Of a DNA stretch of 64,000 bases, positions 24,710 to 34,221 are shown in pieces. Under the pieces are notes generated by a model that ran no database searches, was not told where the DNA came from, and saw only the letters and a program-made list of their open reading frames with translations. The stretch lies in contig JACKJH010000001.1 of NCBI GenBank assembly GCA_020638055.1, forward strand, positions 124,001 to 188,000, in the 5' to 3' direction. Each line of letters opens with the position of its first letter. Within the stretch, counting starts at the first letter, position 1. Both the position numbers and the translations under genes were made by a program. The stretch is from Hyphomicrobiaceae bacterium (lineage in GTDB: Bacteria; Pseudomonadota; Alphaproteobacteria; Rhizobiales; Hyphomicrobiaceae).

Positions 24710-25006
24710 TCATCGCCCTTCCGCTGTGGCGGGCGCCGCCGGTGCGACGCGCGCGGGCGCGTGGCCGAGAAAGCGGTCGCGGGTTTCTGCCCAGACGCGC
24801 AGACATTCCGCATCGTTCGCGGCCTGCTGGCCGAGTTGCTGGCACCGGCGCTGGCTTTCGCGCAGCGGATCGCCTTCGGCCTGAAGCTGACGGGTCGACG
24901 GCGAGGCCGGCGCGTCCTGCTTGCGGTTGAGCTCGATCACCGTCGCCGTGATGGCGATGGCGACGAACACGATAGCGCCCAGCCGGGCCAGCAACTTGCC
25001 GTCCAT
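24710..25006 (-). CDS. TrbK-like entry-exclusion protein
   Basis: A 98-residue protein with one N-terminal transmembrane helix (LARLGAIVFVAIAITATVIEL) and a short periplasmic domain containing two Cys (RRCQQLGQQAANDAECLRVWAETRDRFLG). Position between trbJ and trbL and this pattern match the proteins named putative entry exclusion protein TrbK-alt in alphaproteobacterial operons. It would reduce redundant transfer into cells that already carry the element. It lacks the lipobox of RP4 TrbK. Confidence 0.8.
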   Translation of the reverse strand: MDGKLLARLGAIVFVAIAITATVIELNRKQDAPASPSTRQLQAEGDPLRESQRRCQQLGQQAANDAECLRVWAETRDRFLGHAPARVAPAAPATAEGR

Positions 25007-25027
25007 GAGCCTGCTCCTTTCCGGCGG

Positions 25028-25795
25028 TTACTTGCCGCTGTTGAACATCTGGGCGTTGCCGGGCTGGTAGCCCGAGCCCGGCGTCAGGAAGCGGCGGCGC
25101 TGTTCGCGGCCCTGTTCGGCGGCCGCGGTGCGTTCGGCCTCGGTGAGCGCGCTGGCGCGGCCGTTGGAGGCGAGCAGCGCCACGAGATCCGAAAGCTGCT
25201 GCGATTGCAGGGCGAGGATCTGATTGCCGGCTTGCGTCGCCTGAAGCGCGCCGGTCGCGCCCTGGCTCTGGCTGACCAGCGCCGACATCTGCGTCCGGTT
25301 GCTGTCGATGTTCGAGACGACACCGGCCTGCACGCGCATGGCGTCCTGCAAGCCGCCGACGGTGTTCTGCCAGCGCGAGCGGGCGTCGGCGACCATCTGC
25401 TTGTCGCTCGTCGACATGGAGACGTTGCCGTATTTCTGGCTGAACATCTGGTCAATCTGCTGGACATTGAAGGCAATGCCCTGGGCCTGCTGGAGAAGCT
25501 GCTGCGTGCGCTGCACGTTCTGCTGCAAGGTCTGAAGCGCCGAGTAAGGCAGGCTCGCCAGGTTCTTCGCCTGGTTGATGAGCATCTGAGCTTCGTTCTG
25601 GAGCGAGGTGATCTGGTTGGTGATCTGCTCCAGCGTGCGCGCGGCGGTCAGGACGTTTTGCGCATAGTTGGAGGGATCGAAGACGATGATGGCGTGAGCG
25701 GGCGTCGCCACCATCGGCGAGAGTGCGAGCGGCGCGGCCGCCAGCATGGACGCGGCGAGCGCCATGGCGCGCGAGCGGAAACGAAGGGTAATCAT
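25028..25795 (-). CDS. trbJ: TrbJ: T4SS periplasmic VirB5-like protein
   Basis: A 255-residue secreted protein with signal peptide (MALAASMLAAAPLALSPMVATPAHA) and the family block IIVFDPSNYAQNVLTAARTLEQITNQITSLQNEAQMLINQAKNL, followed by long Gln-rich coiled-coil helices. TrbJ proteins are minor pilus-tip or assembly components. The ATG at 25795 is used because the preceding trbE tail provides GGAG and the signal peptide begins here. Confidence 0.93.
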   Translation of the reverse strand: MITLRFRSRAMALAASMLAAAPLALSPMVATPAHAIIVFDPSNYAQNVLTAARTLEQITNQITSLQNEAQMLINQAKNLASLPYSALQTLQQNVQRTQQLLQQAQGIAFNVQQIDQMFSQKYGNVSMSTSDKQMVADARSRWQNTVGGLQDAMRVQAGVVSNIDSNRTQMSALVSQSQGATGALQATQAGNQILALQSQQLSDLVALLASNGRASALTEAERTAAAEQGREQRRRFLTPGSGYQPGNAQMFNSGK

Positions 25796-25797
25796 AG

Positions 25798-28236
25798 TCA
25801 GGACTCCTTTGCTGCGGTGGGAAAAGTTGGGATGAGGTCGACAGCCCAGCCCACGTCGCGGGCGCGCAGCCACGCGGCGAGGAAGCCGTCGCGGCCGTGC
25901 TCGGCGACGAGATTGGCGATCAGGGTCTGGTCGGATTTGGCGGATGCGGCGCAGAGCGCGAGGCCCACTTCGCTCAGGCCCAGCTCGAAGAGGCGGTTGC
26001 CGCGCCGTGACTGGCAGTAATAATCCCGCTTGGGCGTGGCCCGCGCGAGGATTTCGATCTGCCTGTCATTGAGACCGAAGCGGCGATAGATGGCCGTGAT
26101 CTGCGGCTCGATCGCGCGCTCGTTCGGCAACAGGAGGCGCGTCGGGCAGCTTTCGATGATGGCCGGCGCGATGCTCGAATTGTCGATGTCGGATAGCGAC
26201 TGCGTGGCGAAGATCACCGATGCGTTCTTCTTGCGCAGCGTCTTCAGCCATTCGCGGAGCTGGCCGGCAAAGCCTTCATCGTCCAGCGCCAGCCAGCCCT
26301 CGTCGATGATAAGCAACGTCGGCCGTCCATCGAGCCGGTCGCCGATCCGATGGAAGAGATAGGAAAGCACGGCGGGCGCCGCACCTGTGCCGACCAGCCC
26401 CTCGATCTCGAACGCCTGCACGGCGGACGAGCCGAGTTGCTCGACCTCCGCGTCGAGCAGCCGACCATAGGCCCCGCCGACGCAATAAGGCCGGAGCGCC
26501 TGCTTGATGTCGTTGGACTGGAGCAGCACCGACAGGCCGGTGATCGTGCGTTCCTCGACCGGCGCCGAGGCCAGCGACGTCAGCGCGGTCCAAATGTGCT
26601 CCTTCACTTCCGGCGTGATCTGGATTGCTTCACGGGTCAGGATCGCGACGATCCAGTCGGCGGCCCAGGCACGCTCATAGGTATCGTGGATGCGCGCGAG
26701 CGGCTGAAGCGAGACGGAGAAGTCGTCGCCCTCTGTCAGCCCGCCGCCGAGATCGTGCCAGTCGCCGCCCATGGCGAGGGCTGCGGCGCGGATCGAGCCG
26801 CCGAAGTCGAAGGCGAACACCTGGCTGCGATCATAGCGCCGGAACTGGAGCGCCATCAGCGCGAGCAACACGCTCTTGCCCGCGCCAGTCGGGCCGACGA
26901 CGAGGGTGTGGCCGACATCGCCGACGTGGAGGGATAACCGGAACGGGGTCGAGCCTTCGGTCTTGCCGTAAAGCAAGGGGGGCGCACCGAAATGCTCGTC
27001 CCGTTCCGGCCCCGCCCACACCGCCGACAGCGGTATCATGTGGGCGAGATTCAAAGTGCTGATGGGGGGCTGGCGGACGTTGGCGTAGGCGTGGCCGGGC
27101 AGACTGCCGAGCCATGCGTCCACCGCGTTGACCGTCTCGACCATGGCCGTGAAGTCGCGGCCCTGGATGACCTTCTCGACGAGGCGCAGCTTCTCGTCGG
27201 CAAGGCGCGGATCGGCGTCCCACACCACGATCGTCGCGGTGACATAGGCCATGCCCGCCACGTCCTGACCCAGTTCCTGCAAGGCCATGTCGGCGTCGGC
27301 CGCCTTGTTGGACGCATCGGTGTCCACCAGCGCCGAGGCTTCGTTGGTCAGAACTTCCTTGAGGATGGCGGCGATCGACTTGCGCTTGGCGAACCATTGC
27401 CGCCGGATCTTGGTCAGCAGTTTGGTCGCGTCGGTCTTGTCGAGCAGGATCGCGCGGGTCGACCAGCGATAGGGAAAGGCCAGCCGGTTGAGATCGTCGA
27501 GCAGGCCGGGCGTCGTCGCGGTCGGAAAGCCGATGACGGTGAGGACGCGAAGATGCTGGTCGCCAAGGCGCGGTTCGAGGCCGCCGGTCAGCGGCTGGTC
27601 GGCGAGCAGCGCATCGAGATAGATCGGCGTTTCGGGAACGCGGACGCGATGCCGCTTGGTTGAAACCGCCGAATGGAGATAGGTCAGCGTCTCCGTGTCA
27701 TCGAGCCAGCCGCATTCGGGCATGAAGCCGTCGAGCAGCGCGAGCACGCGATCGGTGCGGTCGATGAACCCGCGCATCACCTCATGGGGATCGACGCCGG
27801 ATTGCTCGCGGCCCTCGTAGAGCCAGGTTTCGGCCCGGGCGGCGTCCTCGGCCGGCGGCAGATAGAGGATGGTCAGGAAATAGTCCGACACGAAATGGAT
27901 GCCGGCTTCCTCGAAGTCGGCCTTGCGTTCCTCTTCCACCAGGCCGGAGGCCGGATCGGGAAACGTGCTGTCGGGATAGGTCGCGGCTTCGCTGCGCTGC
28001 GCCTCGACAAAGATGCTCCAACCCGAGCCGAGACGGCGGAAGGCGTTGTTGATGCGACCGGCGACGGCGACCAGCTCGGCCGCGACGGCGCTATCGAGAT
28101 CGGGACCGCGGAAGCGCGCGGTGCGCTGGAACGATCCGTCCTTGTTCACGATGACGCCGGGGCCGACCAGCGCGGCCCAGGGCAGATAGTCGGCAAGGCG
28201 GGCAGCGGTGCGGCGATATTCGGAGAGATTCATCAT
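25798..28236 (-). CDS. trbE: TrbE: T4SS ATPase (VirB4 family)
   Basis: An 812-residue VirB4-type ATPase that energises pilus assembly and substrate passage at the inner membrane. The N-terminal CagE_TrbE_VirB domain (about residues 20-420) is followed by the RecA-like motor with Walker A VVGPTGAGKSVLLAL (around residue 445), Walker B LLIIDEGWLALDD and the arginine-containing FATQSLSDI motif. Full length, it overlaps trbD by no bases but is close (12 bases). It is one of the best markers of the trb system. Confidence 0.96.
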   Translation of the reverse strand: MMNLSEYRRTAARLADYLPWAALVGPGVIVNKDGSFQRTARFRGPDLDSAVAAELVAVAGRINNAFRRLGSGWSIFVEAQRSEAATYPDSTFPDPASGLVEEERKADFEEAGIHFVSDYFLTILYLPPAEDAARAETWLYEGREQSGVDPHEVMRGFIDRTDRVLALLDGFMPECGWLDDTETLTYLHSAVSTKRHRVRVPETPIYLDALLADQPLTGGLEPRLGDQHLRVLTVIGFPTATTPGLLDDLNRLAFPYRWSTRAILLDKTDATKLLTKIRRQWFAKRKSIAAILKEVLTNEASALVDTDASNKAADADMALQELGQDVAGMAYVTATIVVWDADPRLADEKLRLVEKVIQGRDFTAMVETVNAVDAWLGSLPGHAYANVRQPPISTLNLAHMIPLSAVWAGPERDEHFGAPPLLYGKTEGSTPFRLSLHVGDVGHTLVVGPTGAGKSVLLALMALQFRRYDRSQVFAFDFGGSIRAAALAMGGDWHDLGGGLTEGDDFSVSLQPLARIHDTYERAWAADWIVAILTREAIQITPEVKEHIWTALTSLASAPVEERTITGLSVLLQSNDIKQALRPYCVGGAYGRLLDAEVEQLGSSAVQAFEIEGLVGTGAAPAVLSYLFHRIGDRLDGRPTLLIIDEGWLALDDEGFAGQLREWLKTLRKKNASVIFATQSLSDIDNSSIAPAIIESCPTRLLLPNERAIEPQITAIYRRFGLNDRQIEILARATPKRDYYCQSRRGNRLFELGLSEVGLALCAASAKSDQTLIANLVAEHGRDGFLAAWLRARDVGWAVDLIPTFPTAAKES

Positions 28237-28248
28237 GGCGACGCCCCC

Positions 28249-28527
28249 TCAGACCGCGAGAAAAGCCGGGACGCGCAGATGGCGTCGGCCGACCTCGACG
28301 AATTGGGGATCGCGCCTGGCGGCCCAGACCGCCGCGACATGACCGATGGCCCAGATGGCGATGCCGACCAGCCAGAGGCGCAGGCCGAGGCCCACGGCCC
28401 CGGCCAGCGTCCCGTTGAGGATCGCGATAGAGCGCGGCGCACCGCCGAGCAGGATGTGCTCGGTCAGTGCGCGGTGAACCGGGACGGTGAATCCCGGCAC
28501 ATCCAATTGCTCGAAGGCGACCGCCAT
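28249..28527 (-). CDS. trbD: TrbD: T4SS inner-membrane protein (VirB3 family)
   Basis: A 92-residue VirB3-like protein. MAVAFEQLDVPGFTVPVHRALTEHILLGGAPRSIAILNGTLAGAVGLGL is the typical start of the family, with PVHRALTE and LLGGAPR conserved, followed by two membrane helices. It works with the TrbE ATPase. The ATG overlaps the trbC stop (TGATG), which decides the start. Confidence 0.93.
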   Translation of the reverse strand: MAVAFEQLDVPGFTVPVHRALTEHILLGGAPRSIAILNGTLAGAVGLGLRLWLVGIAIWAIGHVAAVWAARRDPQFVEVGRRHLRVPAFLAV

Positions 28528-28859
28528 CAGACGAGCGCCCCGCCGCCAAAGCTGAAGAAGCTGAGGAAGAACGAGCTGGCCGCGAAGGCGATCGACAGGC
28601 CGAACACGATCTGGATCAGCTTGCGGAAGCCGCCGGACGTGTCGCCGAAGGCGAGCGCCAGGCCCGTGGCAATGATGATGATGACCGCGACGATCTTGGC
28701 CACCGGGCCTTCGATCGATTGGAGGATTTTCTGAAGGGGCGCTTCCCACGGCATGGACGAGCCGGAGGCATGGGCGGCCGGCGCCAGCATCATGCTGACA
28801 GTGACGGCGGTTATGGCGGTCGCCACGATGCGGCGGCCGCGTTGAAGCGTGCGGATCAT
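28527..28859 (-). CDS. trbC: TrbC: prepilin (VirB2 family)
   Basis: A 110-residue pilin precursor. A long signal (IVATAITAVTVSMMLAPAAHA) is followed by GSSMPWEAPLQKILQSIEGPVAKIVAVIIIIATGLALAFGDTSGGFRKLIQIVFGLSIAFAASSFFLSFF, giving two hydrophobic helices around a short polar loop as in TrbC/VirB2 pilins. The TraF-type peptidase at 35653 may process it, possibly with cyclisation as in RP4, though that is inference. The start at 28859 overlaps the end of trbB. Confidence 0.93.
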   Translation of the reverse strand: MIRTLQRGRRIVATAITAVTVSMMLAPAAHASGSSMPWEAPLQKILQSIEGPVAKIVAVIIIIATGLALAFGDTSGGFRKLIQIVFGLSIAFAASSFFLSFFSFGGGALV

Positions 28860-29836
28860 TCGGGTTCTCCTGTGGTCGGGTGGGCTGGGGTGATGCGGTA
28901 ATCGCCGTCCGGGCCGAGCCCTTCGACGCGGGCGAGTTCGGCGAGCCGGCGCGCGGAGCCGCGGCCGGCGAGGACGGCCACGAGGTCGATCGTCTCGGCG
29001 ATCAGAGCGCGCGGGACCGTGACGACGGCCTCTTGAATGAGCTGTTCGAGACGGCGTAGCGCGCCGATGCCGGTGCCGGCGTGGATCGTGCCGACGCCGC
29101 CGGGATGGCCGGTGCCCCAGGCTTTGAGGAGGTCGAGCGCCTCGGCGCCGCGCACCTCGCCGATGGGGATGCGATCGGGGCGCAGGCGCAGCGAGGACCG
29201 CACGAGATCGGAAAGCGTGGCGACGCCTTCCTTGGTCCGCATGGAAACGAGGTTCGGCGCGGCGCACTGGAGTTCGCGCGTGTCCTCGATGATGACGACG
29301 CGATCGGCGCTCTTGGCGACTTCGGCCAGCAGCGCATTGGTCAGCGTGGTCTTGCCGGTCGAGGTGCCGCCGGCGACGAGGATGTTGGCGCGCGCCGCGA
29401 CGGCCGCGCGTAACGTCACGGCCTGGTCGGCGACCATGATCCCCGCAGCGACGTAATCGTCGAGCGTGAAGACGGCGACGGCGGGCTTGCGGATGGCGAA
29501 GGCCGGCGCGGCAACAACCGGCGGCAACAGGCCCTCGAACCGTTCCCCCGTCTCGGGCAGTTCGGCCGAGACGCGCGGGCTTCGGGCATGAACCTCCGCG
29601 CCGACATGATGGGCGACCAGGCGCACGATGCGCTCGCCATCGGCGGCCGACAGCCTCTCGCCCGTATCGGCCAGCCCTTCGGACAGGCGATCAATCCAGA
29701 TGCGGCCATCGGGATTCAGCATCACCTCGACGACGGCGGGGTCTTCCAGAAATCGCGCGATGGCGGCCCCAAGCGCGGTGCGCAGCATCCGCGCGCCGCG
29801 CTGGATCGCCTCCGGCTTCTGGTGTGAAGTGGTCAT
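28856..29836 (-). CDS. trbB: TrbB: T4SS ATPase (VirB11 family)
   Basis: A 326-residue hexameric traffic ATPase. An N-terminal domain (RFLEDPAVVEVMLNPDGRIWIDRL) is followed by the RecA-like domain with Walker A VAGGTSTGKTTLTNAL (about residues 155-170), Asp box VVIIEDTRELQC, Walker B-like DRIPIGEVRGAEALDLLKAWGTGHPGGVGTIHA and conserved His in the last motif. It is the first gene of the trb operon, so the promoter should lie in 29837-30024. Confidence 0.96.
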   Translation of the reverse strand: MTTSHQKPEAIQRGARMLRTALGAAIARFLEDPAVVEVMLNPDGRIWIDRLSEGLADTGERLSAADGERIVRLVAHHVGAEVHARSPRVSAELPETGERFEGLLPPVVAAPAFAIRKPAVAVFTLDDYVAAGIMVADQAVTLRAAVAARANILVAGGTSTGKTTLTNALLAEVAKSADRVVIIEDTRELQCAAPNLVSMRTKEGVATLSDLVRSSLRLRPDRIPIGEVRGAEALDLLKAWGTGHPGGVGTIHAGTGIGALRRLEQLIQEAVVTVPRALIAETIDLVAVLAGRGSARRLAELARVEGLGPDGDYRITPAHPTTGEPE

Positions 29837-30024
29837 GTCGGCCCCGTTTCCTCACGAGGCGCAACAGACAGTCCCCGGAATGGGGTCGATTAAAAGAGCC
29901 CGAAATCGGGTCGGTTCAACAAGTATCGGTCGTAGTAGTAGTGTGGCGTGCAAATACAGGAGAACGGCGGAAGAGCCCTGATCTTGATGTCGTCGCCGGG
30001 CTCACCAGATGACGCGCGAGATCG
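29837..30024. promoter_or_regulatory. Leader/promoter region of the trb operon
   Basis: The 188 bases between the ribbon-helix-helix gene and trbB contain a 12-base dyad CCCGAAATCGGG (29899-29910) in a slightly AT-richer stretch. A dyad here, next to a gene for a ribbon-helix-helix protein, is a reasonable operator candidate. No convincing -35/-10 pair was identified by eye. Confidence 0.35.
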
Positions 30025-30453
30025 TCACGGCTCCGACTCGGAGACATCCTCGGGGATCTCCTGTCGCAGCTTCGGCCCTTTGACGAGGCGCCGGCCGAGC
30101 GCGGTGATGAAAGCCTCATACCGCTCGGCTGACTTGGCGCGTGCCGCCTGCGCGGCAGGCTCCGGCAAGGCCGGCGTGGTCGTGATCCAGAAGCGGATGA
30201 ACACCGCCAACGTTTCAACGGCGATGCCGACATCCCGCTCCAGGCGGGTCATGCGGCGGTCGATCTGATCGAGGCGCTTGGCGACGACGGCCTCGCGCCG
30301 CTCGGCATCGTCCGGCGACAGGAACGATGCGATCGCTGCCTCGGCGATCATGGACTGCGATTGATCCCGGCGCGCGGCAAAATCCGCCAGCGCCTGCGTC
30401 ACGTCGGGGTCCAGATAGACCGTGAACTTCGACTTTTTCCGATGGCTGGTCAT
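30025..30453 (-). CDS. CopG-type ribbon-helix-helix protein of the transfer region
   Basis: A 142-residue protein. KKSKFTVYLDPDVTQALADFAARRDQSQSMIAEAAIASFL is a ribbon-helix-helix DNA-binding domain (strand, helix, helix), followed by a helical region (RLDQIDRRMTRLERDVGIAVETLAVFIRFWITTTPALP) typical of the CopG-like proteins found between traG and trbB. The ATG at 30453 is chosen since it directly precedes the domain. It probably regulates the trb or traG operon; the dyad at 29899 is a candidate site. Confidence 0.85.
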   Translation of the reverse strand: MTSHRKKSKFTVYLDPDVTQALADFAARRDQSQSMIAEAAIASFLSPDDAERREAVVAKRLDQIDRRMTRLERDVGIAVETLAVFIRFWITTTPALPEPAAQAARAKSAERYEAFITALGRRLVKGPKLRQEIPEDVSESEP

Positions 30454-30460
30454 GGCGCGC

Positions 30461-32446
30461 TCACAACTCCATGCCGTCATTCGGGTCGAGCGAGACCTGA
30501 CGCGCCACCCCCTGCATCTGGCGAAGCATACGCCGGTTGCGCACGGCGTCCTCCTCGGCGTCGTCGGGAAGCTCGATCTCGAACTCGTTGGCGATGGGTT
30601 CTTTCTTCTCCACCGGCTTGGCGCGGCTGAGTTCCGGTTGCAGCCGACGTTCGGAATCGGTGGTGTCTTCGTCGTCGGACAGGTCGGCAGACTGCGCGTT
30701 CAGCGCCTCCGGCCTCGCCGGGATCGGCAGGCTGCTCCAGTCGTCGGGGCGAGGCTTGTCGAGACGTTTCAGTTCGGGCGGCGACAGCAGACGCTCGCGG
30801 AAACGGGCATCCTCATAGTAGCGCGCCTTCTTCGCCCGGATCGGGGGGGTGCCGGCGACCATGACGATCTCGTCGCTCGGCGGGAGCTGCATGATCTCGC
30901 CTGGCGTCAGCAACTGGCGGGCGGTCTCGGAGCGCGAGACCATCAGATGGCCGAGCCAGGGCGAGAGCCGATGCCCGGCATAGTTCTTCATCGCCTTCAT
31001 CTCGGTCGCCGTGCCGAGCGCATCGGACACGCGCTTGGCGGTGCGCTCGTCGTTGGTCGCGAAGCTCACGCGCACATGGCAGTTGTCGAGGATCGAGTTG
31101 TTCGGGCCGTATGCCTTTTCGATCTGGTTGAGCGACTGCGCGATCAGGAAGGCTTTGAGGCCGTAACCCGCCATGAAGGCAAGCGCGCTCTCGAAGAAGT
31201 CGAGCCGCCCCAGCGCCGGAAACTCGTCGAGCATCAAGAGCAGCCGGTGACGGTCGCCCTTCGCCTGTAGATCCTCGGTCAGACGGCGGCCTATCTGGTT
31301 CAGCAGCAACCGGATCAGCGGCTTGGTGCGATTGATGTCGGACGGCGGCACGACGAGGTAGAGCGTCGTCGGCCGCTCGCCGCCCACGACGTCGCTGATG
31401 CGCCAGTCGCAGCGCCGCGTCACCTCGGCGACGACGGGATCGCGGTAGAGGCCGAGGAACGACATGGCCGTGGACAGGACGCCGGAACGCTCATTGTCGG
31501 ATTTGTTCAGCAGCTCGCGCGCCGCGCTGGCGACGACGGGATGCGGCCCGTCCTCGCCGAGATGGGCGGTCTTCATCATGGCGCGCAGCGTGGATTCGAC
31601 CGGGCGCTTCGGATCGGAGAGGAAGTTGGCGACACCGGCGAGCGTCTTTTCCGGCTCGGCGTAGAGGACATGGAGGATCGCGCCGACCAGAAGCGAATGG
31701 CTGGTTTTTTCCCAATGGTTCCGCTTGTCCAGGCTGCCTTCGGGATCGACCAGAATATCGGCGATGTTCTGCACGTCGCGCACTTCCCACTCGCCGCGCC
31801 GCACCTCGAGCAAGGGATTGTAGGCCGATGATTTCGGATTGGTCGGATCGAAGAGGAGCACGCGGCCGTGGTGCGAGCGGAAACCGGATGTCAGCGTCCA
31901 GTTCTCGCCCTTGATGTCGTGGACGATGGCCGAGCCCGGCCAGGTCAGGAGCGAGGGCACCACAAGGCCGACGCCTTTGCCCGATCGCGTCGGGGCGAAG
32001 CACAGCACATGCTCCGGCCCGTCATGGCGCAGATATTCGCGCTCGTAGCGGCCGAGCACGACGCCATCGGGATCGAGCAGCCCCGCGGCCTTCACCTCGT
32101 CCTTCCCGGCCCAGCGTGCCGAGCCATAGGTCGCAGCGTCCTTGGCTTCGCGCGCCCGCCAGACCGACATGCCGATGGCGACGGCGATGGCGATGAAGCC
32201 GCCGGATGCGGCGATGAACGCGCCCTCGGTGAACATCTCGGGCGCATAGGCGTCGTAGGAAAACCACCACCAGAAGAAGGCGGGTGGATGGTAGATCGGC
32301 CAGCCGAACAGGATGAACCAGGGCGGCCCAAGCTGCGCCTGAAAGCCGAGGCTCCAGGCGACATATTCGGTCGCGCCCCAGGTTGTGGAGAGGACGATGA
32401 GGAAGACGATCAGGATCTGTCCCCAAAGGATTTTGGTCGCGGACAT
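30461..32446 (-). CDS. traG: TraG/VirD4-type coupling protein
   Basis: A 661-residue type IV coupling protein that links relaxase-bound DNA to the secretion channel. Two N-terminal membrane helices (IWGQ-like ILIVFLIVLSTTWGATEYVAWSLG and a second near residue 75-95) precede the motor domain with Walker A CFAPTRSGKGVGLVVPSLL (about residue 145), Walker B RLLLMLDEFPALGRL and the all-alpha insertion. The Asp/Glu-rich C-terminal tail (DLSDDEDTTDSERR...ELPDDAEEDAV) may bind the relaxosome. It ends eight bases before the ribbon-helix-helix gene. Confidence 0.95.
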   Translation of the reverse strand: MSATKILWGQILIVFLIVLSTTWGATEYVAWSLGFQAQLGPPWFILFGWPIYHPPAFFWWWFSYDAYAPEMFTEGAFIAASGGFIAIAVAIGMSVWRAREAKDAATYGSARWAGKDEVKAAGLLDPDGVVLGRYEREYLRHDGPEHVLCFAPTRSGKGVGLVVPSLLTWPGSAIVHDIKGENWTLTSGFRSHHGRVLLFDPTNPKSSAYNPLLEVRRGEWEVRDVQNIADILVDPEGSLDKRNHWEKTSHSLLVGAILHVLYAEPEKTLAGVANFLSDPKRPVESTLRAMMKTAHLGEDGPHPVVASAARELLNKSDNERSGVLSTAMSFLGLYRDPVVAEVTRRCDWRISDVVGGERPTTLYLVVPPSDINRTKPLIRLLLNQIGRRLTEDLQAKGDRHRLLLMLDEFPALGRLDFFESALAFMAGYGLKAFLIAQSLNQIEKAYGPNNSILDNCHVRVSFATNDERTAKRVSDALGTATEMKAMKNYAGHRLSPWLGHLMVSRSETARQLLTPGEIMQLPPSDEIVMVAGTPPIRAKKARYYEDARFRERLLSPPELKRLDKPRPDDWSSLPIPARPEALNAQSADLSDDEDTTDSERRLQPELSRAKPVEKKEPIANEFEIELPDDAEEDAVRNRRMLRQMQGVARQVSLDPNDGMEL

Positions 32447-32470
32447 AGCTATGTTCCTTGTCTGTTGAGG

Positions 32471-34210
32471 TTAGAGGCCGAGCCCGCGCTTGCGGCCGAA
32501 ATCCCAATCGACGCCGCCGCCGTCGCGGGCGACACCGGAGACGTGGCGGCCGAGCTGCTTGTCGAGGGATGGCGACCAGGGCACGAGCTGGAAGCCGAGG
32601 CCGTCGTCGATCATGGCGAAGCGGCCGGAGGCGAGCGTCAGACGCTGGCGATAGGTGCCGGCGACATATTCCCCGCTCTCGGCCGGTTTGAACGGCTGGC
32701 CGGTCTCCTTCGCGAGCTGGCCCGCCACGGCATCGACTTCGCGGCGGCGGAGCGTGTCGATCAGGTTGCGGTTGAAGATGACGCGGCGGCCCTGCTGTTC
32801 GGCGAGACCTTCGCCAACCAGATGCTCCGCGCGTTGCCGCATCGCGTCCCGCACTTCGGCGCCGAAACCGCCGTCCGACATGGCGACGGGTTCGCGGGCG
32901 ATGGATTGCCGGTCGAGCCAGGTCGCGCCGGTGGCGCTCACCTGATGCTGGAGATCGAGGTCGGAGCGGACGGCGAGCGCGACACGGCGATCGCCTTTCG
33001 CGTCCTCGTAGGCGCGCAGCTCGACGATCGATCCCGGCGGGCTGTCGCCGGTGGCGTCGAGATGCGGCAGCCTGATGTGATGGGTGCGGCCGTCCACGCC
33101 GTCGACCACGGCGTAGGCCGTTCCCTTCAGTTCGTCGTCAAGGCCGCGCTCGACCAGGCGGCCGATGACGGAAACGTCGAGGCTCTCGCCGGCGAGGACA
33201 TAGCTTGCCGAGCCGCGTTCGATGCCGCGCTCGGTCAGCGCGCGGTGCATCCGCTTGATGATGTCGCCGCGCTCGCCGAGTTCGCGAAGCGTGGATTCGG
33301 CCTCCGCCTTGATGAACCATTGCTGGTGTCCGACCTGTCCGGCCAGCCCCCGGATTTCGAGGGTGCGCAGCCTGCCGACCTTCAGCGCGTGAAATTCGTC
33401 CGGCTGCTGGCCAGGTTGCGGCGCGAGGTCGATGATGCCTGTCTTGCCCGCGTCGCGGACAAGCTGCCTGTCGAGCTGCGTCCAGCGTTCGGCCTCGACC
33501 TGCCGCTCCAGATTGCGGTTGATCTCCAGATCGGTGCGCTGGCCAAGCTCCTGGGTGACGAGATCCTGGGCGCGGGCGCGCATTCCCTCCTTGATGTAGT
33601 CGCGGGAGATCACGAGGTCCTGGCCGTCGTCGGTGCGTCCGCGCAGGATGATATGGATGTGGGGGTTGTCGGTGTTCCAGTGATCGACGCCGACCCAATC
33701 GAGCTTCGTGCCGAGATCCTTTTCCATCTGCCCCATCAGCTCGCGGGCGTGGTCCTTGAGGTCGGCCATATCCACGGCGTCCTCGGGCGAGACGATGAAG
33801 CGAAAATGATGCCTGTCGCCCTCGCAGCGCGCCGCGAAGTCGCGGGCATCCACGTTGTCGGTTTCGGGGCCGAACAGCCGCGCCTTCTCCCCGTCTCGGG
33901 TCACGCCGTCGCGGCGCAGATAGGTCAGATGCGCAGCCAGCGGCGCTGCGCGCGCACTATGGCGCACCACACGGGTCTTGATGACGACGATGCGCGAGCG
34001 GCCGGTCAGCAAGCGATTGGCCTGGATGCTGGCGCGCTGGCCGCGCCCGAAGCGCGAGCGGTTGCCTGTTGTGATCTTGCCGGAACGCGAGACGCGGCCC
34101 CCGGCCTTCTGCGCGGCGGCGAGCGCCTGCGCAATGAAAGGCCGAGCCTGCTGTGCGCGAGTCGAGCGGATGCGCCCAGGCCGGACGCGAATGTCGCTGT
34201 CATCGGCCAT
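32471..34210 (-). CDS. Relaxase/mobilization nuclease with DUF3363 (RlxS-like)
   Basis: A 579-residue relaxase that should nick oriT and pilot the strand into the recipient. The metal-binding His motif is clear: HWNTDNPHIHIILRG (about residues 160-174), following FRFIVSPEDAVDMADLKDHARELM; the catalytic Tyr is expected in the N-terminal part (TYLRRDG). The C-terminal DUF3363 region follows to the end. The ATG at 34210 is preferred to an earlier in-frame start at 34225. Its family and place upstream of traG match RlxS of ICEMlSym-type elements. Candidate oriT dyads lie just upstream. Confidence 0.92.
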   Translation of the reverse strand: MADDSDIRVRPGRIRSTRAQQARPFIAQALAAAQKAGGRVSRSGKITTGNRSRFGRGQRASIQANRLLTGRSRIVVIKTRVVRHSARAAPLAAHLTYLRRDGVTRDGEKARLFGPETDNVDARDFAARCEGDRHHFRFIVSPEDAVDMADLKDHARELMGQMEKDLGTKLDWVGVDHWNTDNPHIHIILRGRTDDGQDLVISRDYIKEGMRARAQDLVTQELGQRTDLEINRNLERQVEAERWTQLDRQLVRDAGKTGIIDLAPQPGQQPDEFHALKVGRLRTLEIRGLAGQVGHQQWFIKAEAESTLRELGERGDIIKRMHRALTERGIERGSASYVLAGESLDVSVIGRLVERGLDDELKGTAYAVVDGVDGRTHHIRLPHLDATGDSPPGSIVELRAYEDAKGDRRVALAVRSDLDLQHQVSATGATWLDRQSIAREPVAMSDGGFGAEVRDAMRQRAEHLVGEGLAEQQGRRVIFNRNLIDTLRRREVDAVAGQLAKETGQPFKPAESGEYVAGTYRQRLTLASGRFAMIDDGLGFQLVPWSPSLDKQLGRHVSGVARDGGGVDWDFGRKRGLGL

Positions 34211-34221
34211 GGCGGAGCCCC

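Noticed and set aside
24761..26020. 419-residue plus-strand open frame
   Set aside because: It is antisense to trbK-like, trbJ and the end of trbE.
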